From: Campylobacterota bacterium
GTDB taxonomy: Bacteria; Campylobacterota; Campylobacteria; Campylobacterales; Sulfurospirillaceae
NCBI GenBank assembly: GCA_009930355.1
Contig: RZYK01000105.1
Span: forward strand, 1-6,907
Reading direction: 5' to 3'
DNA length: 6,907 nucleotides
The notes beneath the pieces are model-generated. The model searched no databases and was not told where the DNA came from. It saw nothing but the letters and a program-made list of their open reading frames with translations. Every line of letters starts with the position of its first letter. Position 1 is the first letter of the stretch. Shown in pieces: positions 1 through 5,096 of this stretch. Position numbers and translations under genes: made by a program.

Positions 1-14
1 GGCATTGCGATCAT
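1..14 (-). CDS. 5' end of a divergent gene, possibly a NifX/NifB-type small protein (partial)
   Basis: Reading leftward, an ATG at 14..12 begins M-I-A-M-P before the window ends. It is preceded by AAGGAG (complement of 22-27) at normal spacing and by a well-formed promoter (complement of 46-75), so this is a real gene start. Five residues cannot identify a family. M-I-A-x-P is a typical opening of small NifX/NifB/MTH1175-like iron-molybdenum cofactor-binding proteins, and the divergent neighbour carries that same domain on a DUF134 regulator. Genes for these two families are often neighbours, so a NifX-like product is a reasonable guess, no more. Confidence 0.45.
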
Positions 15-31
15 TTTGTTCTCCTTAATTG

Positions 32-73
32 GACATATGTTCAGAATTGTAGCACTTTAAATGAACATATGTC
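32..73. promoter_or_regulatory. Operator-like inverted repeat between the divergent genes
   Basis: GACATATGTTCA (32-43) and TGAACATATGTC (62-73) are perfect 12-bp inverted copies. Each contains the self-palindromic core ACATATGT, and the core centres are 32 bp apart, about three helical turns, so two bound dimers would face the same side of the DNA. The left arm covers the predicted start site of the leftward transcript and the right arm covers most of its -35 box. The right arm is centred near -41.5 for the rightward promoter. The adjacent HTH regulator is the natural candidate to bind here. Repression of the left gene with autoregulation of the right one is inferred. Confidence 0.7.
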
Positions 74-75
74 AA
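46..75 (-). promoter_or_regulatory. Strong sigma70-type promoter for the leftward gene
   Basis: On the minus strand a perfect TTGACA (75..70) is followed after 18 bases by TACAAT (51..46), which carries a TGC extended -10 (54..52). Transcription would start near position 39, giving a leader of about 25 nt. This is the only promoter in the window with a consensus -35 box. That -35 lies mostly inside the right arm of the operator-like repeat, and the predicted start point lies inside the left arm. Confidence 0.7.
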
Positions 76-94
76 GAATATTTAAAACCTTTTA

Positions 95-103
95 TGTTAC
101 TAT
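95..103 (+). promoter_or_regulatory. Extended -10 promoter of the DUF134-type regulator gene
   Basis: TGT followed directly by TACTAT (98-103) forms an extended -10 element, with a predicted start near 110 and a leader of about 24 nt. No recognisable -35 box is present, which fits campylobacterial promoters or a need for an activator. The right arm of the upstream inverted repeat is placed where a class II activator would sit. Confidence 0.5.
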
Positions 104-110
104 GAGCTCA

Positions 111-120
111 TTACATGTAA
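111..120. repeat. TTACATGTAA palindrome, copy 1
   Basis: Exact 10-bp palindrome of the family found throughout this window. It lies in the leader of the regulator gene, directly upstream of its AAGGA ribosome binding site. Confidence 0.85.
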
Positions 121-133
121 AAAGGATTGCTCA

Positions 134-718
134 ATGTCTCGTCATAAATGTCGTCGTGCAACTTCGTACCAGCCACTGATTACCCGTTTTGATCCTAAAG
201 GAGCTAAACACGATGAGGTTATTTCCTTGATTCCTGAAGAGATAGAAGCACTTTATTTAATGGATTTGTTGGATTTGTATCAAGAAGAAGCAGCCTTAAA
301 GATGGAAGTTTCTCGCCCCACTTTTGCACGTATTATTAAAACAGCACGTCATAAAGTGGCTTTGGCATTGTTAGGTGGGCATCGGTTACATTTAGAAGTG
401 AAACGAGAGCGTTACGTGGTAGCGTTTTGCAGCAATGATACAAGCCATTTTGAAGAGCTTAATACTAAAGATAAATACCTTTGTATTTTCAACGTAGAAA
501 ATCATCGTATTGTAAAAACCCTCTTTCTTGAGAATCCAGCGCATGACAAAGAGGCTAAACCACCTTTAGTGTTAGCCCCACTTTTACAAGAACATCAGGT
601 AAACTTTTTTTTAACAAAAACACTTGGTCAAGGCTTTCGAAATGCTCTTAGTGCCAGAGGCATTCAAGTGATTGAAAAAGAGTCTATTGAGGAGAGTGAA
701 ATTGCCAAACTTTTTTAG
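134..718 (+). CDS. DUF134 (UPF0251) HTH regulator fused to a NifX/NifB-type cofactor-binding domain
   Basis: Predicted cytoplasmic DNA-binding regulator of 194 aa. Residues 1-90 match the DUF134/UPF0251 pattern: the start MSRHKCRRA (family: PRPxxCRR), an acidic stretch at 33-47, then a sigma-region-4-like helix-turn-helix at about 47-75 containing EEAALKMEVSRPTFARI. Residues 93-190 resemble the dinitrogenase iron-molybdenum cofactor domain of NifX, NafY and the NifB C-terminus, with SHFEEL near 104, ENPA near 133, and a TLGQGFRNAL..GIQV end. Cys99 and Cys117 lie in this half. DUF134 proteins are usually about 100 aa with the second domain on a separate gene, so the fusion suggests the cofactor domain is the sensor. 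The start has AAAAGGA seven bases upstream. Its stop overlaps that of uppP. The ligand is unknown. Confidence 0.85.
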   Translation: MSRHKCRRATSYQPLITRFDPKGAKHDEVISLIPEEIEALYLMDLLDLYQEEAALKMEVSRPTFARIIKTARHKVALALLGGHRLHLEVKRERYVVAFCSNDTSHFEELNTKDKYLCIFNVENHRIVKTLFLENPAHDKEAKPPLVLAPLLQEHQVNFFLTKTLGQGFRNALSARGIQVIEKESIEESEIAKLF

Positions 719-1482
719 GCGTAGAGTAAAAGTGCGATGCCAAAAAGAATACGGTAAATTCCAAAACTAACAAACGTAAATTTTTCTAAAAATTTTAAAA
801 AGAGTTTGATAGTCGCATACGCCACGACAAATGAGACGACAAAACCGACGGCTAAAACCATTACATTATCCGCCATTAAGAGTTCGTTATGATGTTTGAG
901 TAAATCATAGCCTGTGGTAGCACACATCACAGGGAAGGCGAGTAAAAAGGAGAACTCCGCACTCGCTTTGCGTGTGAGTCCCACTAACATCGCTCCAATA
1001 ATAGTCGAACCCGCTCTACTTGTTCCAGGAATAAGGGCAAAAATTTGAGCAATGCCAATCCAGAGCGCTTGTTTGTAACTCACTTTTTCTACATCATCCA
1101 CAAAGTGCTCTTTGGGCTTATAAAACTTCTCCACCGCTAAAAAAATAATGCCTCCGATGATAAACATGAGTGCGACAATCTCAACGCTAAACATCGCCTT
1201 GATTTGCTTGGCAAATAAAAAACCCACCGCACCCAGTGGTACAAACGCCACCGCAAGTTTCATCCAAAGATTGATTTTTTTAGGGGAAAACTTCTCTTTA
1301 TAGTTTAAAACCACGGCTAAAATCGCCGCAAACTGAATAATAACCTCATACGCTTTAATCATAGCATTTTGCTCAATACCTAACCAATCTCCCACAATAA
1401 TCATATGCCCCGTAGAAGAGATAGGTAAAAACTCCGTAAAACCCTCAACAATTCCCATAATAATCGACTGAAAAATATCCAC
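715..1482 (-). CDS. uppP: Undecaprenyl-diphosphatase (UppP/BacA)
   Basis: Integral inner-membrane phosphatase that converts undecaprenyl pyrophosphate to undecaprenyl phosphate, recycling the lipid carrier for peptidoglycan and surface glycans; extra copies give bacitracin resistance. Both signature regions are present: EGFTEFLPISSTGH (Glu13, Glu17, Ser23, His26) and PGTSRAGST (Arg156). Several hydrophobic segments fill the 255 aa, a normal family length. I choose the GTG at 1482..1480, giving MDIFQSIIMG, because AGGAA sits just upstream and the predicted -10 (1517..1512) lies downstream of the alternative ATG. That ATG at 1521 would add 13 residues, has no ribosome binding site, and lies inside the -10 element. 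The gene converges on the DUF134-type regulator with a 4-bp overlap and no visible terminator between them. Confidence 0.95.
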   Translation of the reverse strand: MDIFQSIIMGIVEGFTEFLPISSTGHMIIVGDWLGIEQNAMIKAYEVIIQFAAILAVVLNYKEKFSPKKINLWMKLAVAFVPLGAVGFLFAKQIKAMFSVEIVALMFIIGGIIFLAVEKFYKPKEHFVDDVEKVSYKQALWIGIAQIFALIPGTSRAGSTIIGAMLVGLTRKASAEFSFLLAFPVMCATTGYDLLKHHNELLMADNVMVLAVGFVVSFVVAYATIKLFLKFLEKFTFVSFGIYRILFGIALLLYA

Positions 1483-1490
1483 AAATATTC

Positions 1491-1500
1491 CTACATGTAA
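1491..1500. repeat. TACATGTAA palindrome, copy 2 (one end base changed)
   Basis: Reads CTACATGTAA on the plus strand and TTACATGTAG on the coding strand of uppP, where its end runs into the AGGAA ribosome binding site. The 8-bp core TACATGTA is intact. Confidence 0.8.
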
Positions 1501-1511
1501 AATAAAAAGCG

Positions 1512-1539
1512 ATTGTAACATAAGGCGTGTTAGAGTAAA
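1512..1539 (-). promoter_or_regulatory. Promoter of uppP
   Basis: On the minus strand TGT followed by TACAAT (1520..1512) makes an extended -10. A 4-of-6 -35 match, TTTACT (1539..1534), lies 16 bases further up. The predicted start near 1505 leaves a short leader before the GTG at 1482, which supports that start codon. Confidence 0.55.
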
Positions 1540-1567
1540 CGTAAGCAGATAAATTTGCTCCTAATTT

Positions 1568-1585
1568 GGTAAAAAACTTTTTACC
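1568..1585. promoter_or_regulatory. Inverted repeat centred near -42 of the DCCP promoter
   Basis: GGTAAAAA (1568-1575) and TTTTTACC (1578-1585) are perfect 8-bp inverted copies around two bases. The centre is about 42 bp before the transcription start predicted from TATAAT at 1607, the classic place for a class II activator dimer at a promoter that lacks a -35 box. A weak AT-rich hairpin terminator is the alternative, but it would follow no gene on the plus strand. The binding protein is unknown. Confidence 0.45.
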
Positions 1586-1606
1586 TATTTTTAATCTTTT
1601 CTCCTT

Positions 1607-1612
1607 TATAAT
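1607..1612 (+). promoter_or_regulatory. -10 box (TATAAT) for the DCCP operon
   Basis: A perfect TATAAT in the context CTTTATAAT, with no -35 match at 16-18 bp. The same CTTTATAAT context occurs at the toxin-antitoxin promoter (4532-4540). The predicted start near 1619 leaves a leader of about 114 nt before the ATG at 1733. Confidence 0.6.
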
Positions 1613-1618
1613 GCTTGA

Positions 1619-1732
1619 AATGCTGTAAGGTCTAAGGCTTAGACATACATGAAGTAGCACCTTCTTTTTCTGCTTTTCTTCTTTACATGTAACCCACACA
1701 CAGCATCATTTTTCATTATAAAAGGAAACTTC
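1619..1732 (+). promoter_or_regulatory. Long 5' leader of the DCCP operon with nested inverted repeats
   Basis: Nothing here looks coding. GTCTAAG (1630-1636) and CTTAGAC (1638-1644) form a perfect palindrome around one base, about +12 to +26, which could be an operator or a 6-bp hairpin with a GGC loop. ATGCTGT (1620-1626) pairs perfectly with ACAGCAT (1700-1706), closing about 87 nt of leader. Between them is GAAG/CTTC (1651-1664) followed by five T, too weak to call a terminator. A TTACATGTAA copy lies at 1683-1692. The leader ends in AAAAGGAAA ahead of the ATG. No known riboswitch class is recognised. Confidence 0.4.
1683..1692. repeat. TTACATGTAA palindrome, copy 3
   Basis: Lies in the DCCP leader. 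With its flanks it shares the 15-mer CTTTACATGTAACCC (1681-1695) with copy 4 at 4487-4501, so the identity extends past the palindrome. Confidence 0.85.
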
Positions 1733-3052
1733 ATGGGTGTTGAGCAACACAAGGATTTATTGGGCAGTATTGGTGTGGACGTTGATCGTCACGCAAAGAT
1801 GATGGCAATGGGCTTAGAAGCCTACAAAGCGCAGTTTTTAAGTCAACCCAACCGTCCCAAAGGTATGGCGTATTTTGATTGGTTTATGAGTGAGATTCAA
1901 GGGCAACGCATCGCTGAGATTAACGCCCTTCGTGCGGAGAAAAAACCAGCCGTTGGAACCTTTTGTATCTTTGTTCCTGAAGAGATTGTCATAGGAGCAG
2001 GAGGTGCGTGTTATGGTTTGTGCGGTGGTTCAAACGCAACCATTGCAGACGCTGAGACGGAGCTTCCTCGTAACATCTGTCCGCTGATTAAATCCGCACA
2101 CGGTTTTAAACTGCAACGCACCTGTGCTTACACCCAATCCTCAGACTTCATTTACGGTGAGACAACCTGTGAAGCCAAGAAAAAAGCGTGGGAAATCCTT
2201 GCCAAACATCATCCCGTGCATGTCATGAACATTCCGCATATGAAGCGTGAGAAAGACCTCAAAATGTGGCAAGAGGAGATTGAGGAGTTTAAAGAGCATA
2301 TCGAAGGGGTGATTGAGAAACCTCTAAGCCTTGAGGCGATGAAAGAGGGCGTGCGCAAAGTCAATGCCAAACGTTCCGCCCTTCAAAGATTAGACAAACT
2401 TCGTAGCTCAAACCCCGATATTATGCCGATTAGCGGGAAGGATTGTTTGTGGATTACGCAAGTGGGTTTTATGGACGATATCGAACGTTATACCGCAAAA
2501 ATCAATGAACTGTGCGATGAGTTGGAAGAACGTGTGAGAGAAGGGGTGAGTGTTTTTCCAAAAGGTACGCCTCGTTTGATGGCCTTAGGAACCCCGTTTG
2601 CGCCACCTAACTGGAAACTTCACACGGCGGTTGAAAATACAGGTGGATGTGTTATTAATGAAGAGAGTTGTATCGGACATCGTTATTTTAAAGACAACGT
2701 GGACATTGAAGGCGTGGAGAGTGAAGAGGAGCTTTATGCCCGTTTGATGACACGTTACGCCAAAATCGACTGTGCGTGTTTTACACCCAATACGGGACGT
2801 ATTGATAAAATCGTGCAGATGTATAAAGAGCGCAAAGCCGATGGCGTCATCTACTACACGCTTTCATTCTGCCATACCTACAACGTCGAATCTCACCTTG
2901 TGCTTGAAGCGATGCAAAAAGAAGGCATCCCGTGTTTAGTCATCGAGTCAGACTACTCACCAGAAGATGCAGGACAAATCAAAACCCGTGTGGAAGCCTT
3001 TTTGGAGAGCATCAGCTTTAAACAAAAAGCCCAAGCGTTCGCCAACAAATAA
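1733..3052 (+). CDS. Double-cubane cluster protein (DCCP), 2-hydroxyacyl-CoA dehydratase D-subunit / YjiM family
   Basis: A 439-aa cytoplasmic iron-sulfur protein of the HgdB/BcrB/FldC superfamily, closest in pattern to the stand-alone DCCP/YjiM branch. Family marks, in order: GTFCIFVPEEI (Cys78), LCGGSNATI (Cys97), DAETELPRNICPLIKSAHGF (Cys116), RTCAY (Cys131), GETTCEAKKKAWE (Cys146), ESCIG (Cys313), DCACFTPN (Cys347, Cys349) and FCHTYNVES (Cys380). About 70 N-terminal residues precede the first Cys motif. The characterised Carboxydothermus DCCP holds an 8Fe-9S double cubane and reduces small molecules such as acetylene, azide and hydrazine; its natural substrate is unknown. No second dehydratase subunit, CoA-transferase or CoA-ligase gene is nearby, which argues against hydroxyacyl-CoA dehydration. 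AAAAGGAAA precedes the ATG. The activator gene follows with a one-base overlap. Which cysteines bind the cluster is inferred. Confidence 0.88.
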   Translation: MGVEQHKDLLGSIGVDVDRHAKMMAMGLEAYKAQFLSQPNRPKGMAYFDWFMSEIQGQRIAEINALRAEKKPAVGTFCIFVPEEIVIGAGGACYGLCGGSNATIADAETELPRNICPLIKSAHGFKLQRTCAYTQSSDFIYGETTCEAKKKAWEILAKHHPVHVMNIPHMKREKDLKMWQEEIEEFKEHIEGVIEKPLSLEAMKEGVRKVNAKRSALQRLDKLRSSNPDIMPISGKDCLWITQVGFMDDIERYTAKINELCDELEERVREGVSVFPKGTPRLMALGTPFAPPNWKLHTAVENTGGCVINEESCIGHRYFKDNVDIEGVESEEELYARLMTRYAKIDCACFTPNTGRIDKIVQMYKERKADGVIYYTLSFCHTYNVESHLVLEAMQKEGIPCLVIESDYSPEDAGQIKTRVEAFLESISFKQKAQAFANK

Positions 3053-3810
3053 TGTTTTGGGGCGTGGATATAGGCTCGACCTATACAAAAATCATCGGTA
3101 TCGGAAGAGAACGGGAGATCGTACACAGTGCGGTCATCCCGACCATCTTCAATCAAGATGCTATCGTGGGCGAGTATTTGGCAGACAAAGAGGTGAAGAT
3201 GCTCGTCGCCACGGGCTATGGGCGTTACATGTTGGAAGAATCGCATGGCGCTCCCGTGATAAGCGAAATCAAAGCCCACGCTAAGGGAGCGTACTTTTTT
3301 GAACCTGAGGTTGCCACCGTCATTGATTTAGGTGGACAAGATAGCAAAGTGATTAAAATGGGTGAGTACGGCAGTTTCACCGACTTTCGCATGAACGACA
3401 AGTGTGCGGCTGGAACAGGAAAATTCTTAGAAATTGCCGCCAATCGTCTGGGACTAGAGATGGAAGCCTTCGCCAACGCAGGCTTTGCGCACGATAAGGA
3501 GCTTACCATATCAAGCATGTGCGCCGTGTTTGCCGAGTCTGAAGTCATCTCACTCATCGCTAAAAAAGAGAGCTTAGCGAATATCTGCTACGGTGTGCAC
3601 GAATCCATCGCCTCTAGGCTGGCTTCCATGGCTCGAAAATTTGTCGTCAAAGAGAATGAAACCATCGTCTTCACAGGAGGTGGCGCGCTCAATCCTTTTT
3701 TACACCATATGTTGGAGCAAAAATTAGAGCGGACTATCGTCATTCCTAAACACCCGCAACTGATGGGCGCTGTGGGTGCTGCGTTGTCGGGTTTTGAAGT
3801 GGTGCAGTAG
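3052..3810 (+). CDS. ATP-dependent activator/reductase of DCCP (HgdC/BadF/YjiL-type ASKHA ATPase)
   Basis: A 252-aa activator ATPase. Members form homodimers with one [4Fe-4S] cluster held between subunits and couple ATP hydrolysis to injecting a very low-potential electron into the partner enzyme. ASKHA motifs are clear: phosphate 1 at DIGST (6-10), phosphate 2 at DLGGQD (92-97) and the adenosine motif TGGGALN (208-214). The cluster cysteines are in NDKCAAGTGKFLE (Cys118) and SSMCAVFAESE (Cys157), both strongly family-like. Length is normal for a single-domain activator. Its ATG overlaps the DCCP stop (TAATG) and has no good ribosome binding site, so translation is probably coupled and the two proteins made together. 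The pairing supports a DCCP/DCCP-reductase system. No clear terminator follows. Confidence 0.93.
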   Translation: MFWGVDIGSTYTKIIGIGREREIVHSAVIPTIFNQDAIVGEYLADKEVKMLVATGYGRYMLEESHGAPVISEIKAHAKGAYFFEPEVATVIDLGGQDSKVIKMGEYGSFTDFRMNDKCAAGTGKFLEIAANRLGLEMEAFANAGFAHDKELTISSMCAVFAESEVISLIAKKESLANICYGVHESIASRLASMARKFVVKENETIVFTGGGALNPFLHHMLEQKLERTIVIPKHPQLMGAVGAALSGFEVVQ

Positions 3811-3832
3811 GGTTTTATTTGGGGTAAAAATG

Positions 3833-3841
3833 TGCTACAAT
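3833..3841 (+). promoter_or_regulatory. Extended -10 promoter upstream of the 48-aa gene
   Basis: TGC joined to TACAAT, starting 23 bases after the activator stop. The 11-mer GTGCTACAATT (3832-3842) is identical to the -10 region of the leftward promoter at 53..43 apart from strand. The predicted start near 3848 gives a leader of about 20 nt before the ATG at 3869. No convincing -35 box. Confidence 0.6.
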
Positions 3842-3868
3842 TAGGCAATTTAACACAGGTACGAGTGA

Positions 3869-4015
3869 ATGAAAAAGCGTGAAATTTCAAAAGAGAGCAT
3901 CAAAAAAGTCGTTGCTATTTCCCAAAGAATAGAAGGCTACAAACCTGCATCAAAACCTTTGCAAGAAAAAGCCAAAGTGCTTATGGCAAAACATCATGTC
4001 AAAATATCGGCTTGA
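3869..4015 (+). CDS. Small basic protein of unknown function, 48 aa
   Basis: An ATG at 3869 opens a 48-aa frame beginning MKKREISKESIKKV and ending HHVKISA. It is lysine-rich, mostly helical in appearance, and has no cysteines, membrane segment or signal peptide. I do not recognise the family. Support for a real gene: a good extended -10 promoter 28 bases upstream, few other start options, and a stop (4013-4015) that runs straight into the AAAGGAG ribosome binding site of the next gene, so the two look like one transcript. Its own ribosome binding site is weak (AGG about 10 bases before the ATG). A short DNA- or RNA-binding protein or a partner of the next gene are possibilities only. Confidence 0.6.
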   Translation: MKKREISKESIKKVVAISQRIEGYKPASKPLQEKAKVLMAKHHVKISA

Positions 4016-4029
4016 AAGGAGCGTTTTTT

Positions 4030-4485
4030 ATGTTTGATATGGCAATTATTTCTACTGCTGCAAGTAGTGTCAAAGGGGCAATGGAAATTGCAAAATTTTT
4101 GAAAGATAGTAGTGATTCTCTCGAAAAAGCAGAAGTCAAATTAAAACTTGCAGACTTGATTGAATCGCTTGCTGATATAAAAACTAAAATGGCAGATATT
4201 AAAGAAGCCCTCCTTGAAAGTGAGCAAGAAAAGCAAGAACTTAAAAATGCATTAAAAATAAAAACGAAACTTCAATTTGAAATGCCTTATTATTGGGCGA
4301 ACAAAGATGACGGAACAAAAGATGGTCCTTTTTGTCAGCTCTGCTACGATAAAGAAAAAGAACTTATTCGCCTACAAGATGCGAAGAATGGAGAATGGAG
4401 ATGTTTATCTTGTGGAGTTTATTTTAGAGATAAAAATTATATTGAACCAATATTAGAAACAGAATACAATAGCGGATGGAACTAA
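4030..4485 (+). CDS. Hypothetical coiled-coil protein with C-terminal zinc ribbon
   Basis: A 151-aa protein of unknown function. Residues 1-24 are mildly hydrophobic, 25-80 form a charged heptad-like coiled coil rich in Lys, Glu and Leu, and 100-132 carry two CxxC knuckles (Cys102/Cys105 and Cys125/Cys128) separated by 19 residues, a typical zinc ribbon (FCQLCYDKEK...GEWRCLSCG). Similar small proteins with the DGPFCQxCYD pattern are scattered across bacteria and phages without a known role. I choose the ATG at 4030 because AAAGGAG (4015-4021) lies eight bases upstream; the in-frame TTG at 4012 would place that site inside the gene. The stretch is visibly more AT-rich than the DCCP genes before it, which fits an acquired gene. 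Confidence 0.8.
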   Translation: MFDMAIISTAASSVKGAMEIAKFLKDSSDSLEKAEVKLKLADLIESLADIKTKMADIKEALLESEQEKQELKNALKIKTKLQFEMPYYWANKDDGTKDGPFCQLCYDKEKELIRLQDAKNGEWRCLSCGVYFRDKNYIEPILETEYNSGWN

Positions 4486-4488
4486 CCT

Positions 4489-4498
4489 TTACATGTAA
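4489..4498. repeat. TTACATGTAA palindrome, copy 4
   Basis: Starts four bases after the zinc-ribbon gene's stop codon, between it and the toxin-antitoxin promoter. It shares a 15-base identity with copy 3 (see the entry at 1683). Confidence 0.85.
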
Positions 4499-4534
4499 CC
4501 CCAAATCCTAAGCTTCTTTTTCAAAAGTATTCTT

Positions 4535-4540
4535 TATAAT
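4535..4540 (+). promoter_or_regulatory. -10 box (TATAAT) of the toxin-antitoxin-led operon
   Basis: Perfect TATAAT in the context CTTTATAAT, with no -35 match. The predicted start near 4547 gives a leader of about 24 nt. It is the only good promoter seen ahead of the five overlapping genes that follow. Confidence 0.65.
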
Positions 4541-4561
4541 ACGCTAAATCGTACTATTAAG

Positions 4562-4581
4562 GATACTATCATGATCGTATC
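4562..4581. promoter_or_regulatory. 20-bp near-perfect palindrome over the antitoxin start codon (probable autoregulatory operator)
   Basis: GATACTATCATGATCGTATC pairs at nine of ten symmetric positions (mismatch 4567/4576) and is centred within the antitoxin ATG, overlapping the end of the AAGGA ribosome binding site (4559-4563). A short direct repeat, TACTAT (4552-4557 and 4564-4569), extends it upstream. Phd/YefM antitoxins, alone or with toxin, repress their own operons by binding palindromes near the promoter and start codon. At about +16 to +35 it would act as a roadblock or occlude initiation; binding by this antitoxin is inferred. Confidence 0.6.
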
Positions 4582-4831
4582 AGCCAATGACATCAAAACC
4601 AAAGGAGTGACGCTTCTTGATAAACTTTTTGAAAGCGTGAGTGAAGTCATCATCAATGTCCGGGGAAAAAACAAGTACGTCGTCATCGACATTGAGCGCT
4701 ACAAGCAGTTGCGTGAGCTTGAGCTTGACCGACTTTATGAAGAAACGATGCAAGAGATTAAAGAGGGACGTTACACGACAGATGTGGAGGAACACCTCAA
4801 AGAAGTAAGAGCTATCGCCAATGGCTTATGA
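4571..4831 (+). CDS. Type II antitoxin, Phd/YefM family
   Basis: An 86-aa antitoxin. The N-terminal half (about 1-48) is the Phd/YefM DNA-binding and dimerisation fold, with the hallmark RGKNKYVVIDIERYKQLRE at 31-49. The C-terminal part (50-86) is charged and helical, as expected for the toxin-wrapping segment that is disordered until bound. AAGGA lies seven bases before the ATG. It overlaps the toxin gene by 11 bp, the usual arrangement that couples the two. A probable operator covers its start codon. Confidence 0.92.
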   Translation: MIVSANDIKTKGVTLLDKLFESVSEVIINVRGKNKYVVIDIERYKQLRELELDRLYEETMQEIKEGRYTTDVEEHLKEVRAIANGL

Positions 4832-5096
4832 AATCCGTTTAAGTGAAAGCTACAAAAAAAGGCTTCGTAAGTTTATCCAAGCGCATAGAGATATGGCGGT
4901 GCGCTATGAAAAAACCATTTGTATTCTTCAAGAAAACCCACACCATCCCTCGCTTCGTTTGCACAAACTCAAAGGGAATTTAAGTGCGTATTACTCTATT
5001 TCGATTAATATTGAGTACCGCATCATTTTAGATTTTATCATCGTCGATGAAGTCATTATTTTACTCGACATCGGCGCACATGACGAGGTGTATTAG
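4821..5096 (+). CDS. Type II toxin, RelE/ParE superfamily (YafQ/RelE-like mRNA interferase)
   Basis: A 91-aa toxin, probably a ribosome-dependent mRNA interferase held inactive by the preceding antitoxin. The RelE/ParE fold pattern is clear: basic N-terminal helices (11-35), then HPSLRLHKLKGNLSAYYSISI (42-62), EYRIILDF (65-72) and the end DIGAHDEVY (83-91). His42, His48, Arg67 and His87 are candidate catalytic residues; a C-terminal histidine in this position is important in YafQ. Length is normal and nothing appears broken. The start lies inside the antitoxin gene with only a weak ribosome binding site, so translation is likely coupled. Its stop overlaps the next gene's GTG by one base (TAGTG). 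Confidence 0.9.
   Translation: MAYEIRLSESYKKRLRKFIQAHRDMAVRYEKTICILQENPHHPSLRLHKLKGNLSAYYSISINIEYRIILDFIIVDEVIILLDIGAHDEVY

Noticed and set aside
1483..1521. ATG at 1521..1519 as the start of uppP
   Set aside because: It has no ribosome binding site, overlaps the predicted -10 element, and adds 13 residues before the normal family start. The GTG at 1482 has AGGAA upstream.
1651..1669. GAAG/CTTC followed by five T as a terminator or attenuator
   Set aside because: Only a 4-bp stem, too weak to support by eye.
1445..1699. 84-aa minus-strand frame
   Set aside because: It overlaps the uppP start and both promoters, has no family resemblance and no ribosome binding site.
1733..3810. 2-hydroxyglutaryl-CoA or benzoyl-CoA pathway genes
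   Set aside because: Only one catalytic subunit plus activator is present, with no CoA-transferase, ligase or second subunit; motifs fit the stand-alone DCCP/YjiM branch better.
2953..3890. Several minus-strand frames and one plus-strand frame of 100-110 aa across the DCCP and activator genes
   Set aside because: They lie opposite or out of frame with two strongly recognised genes and show no recognisable motifs.
4012..4030. TTG at 4012 as the start of the zinc-ribbon gene
   Set aside because: This would put the strong AAAGGAG site inside the gene; the ATG at 4030 is at ideal spacing from it.
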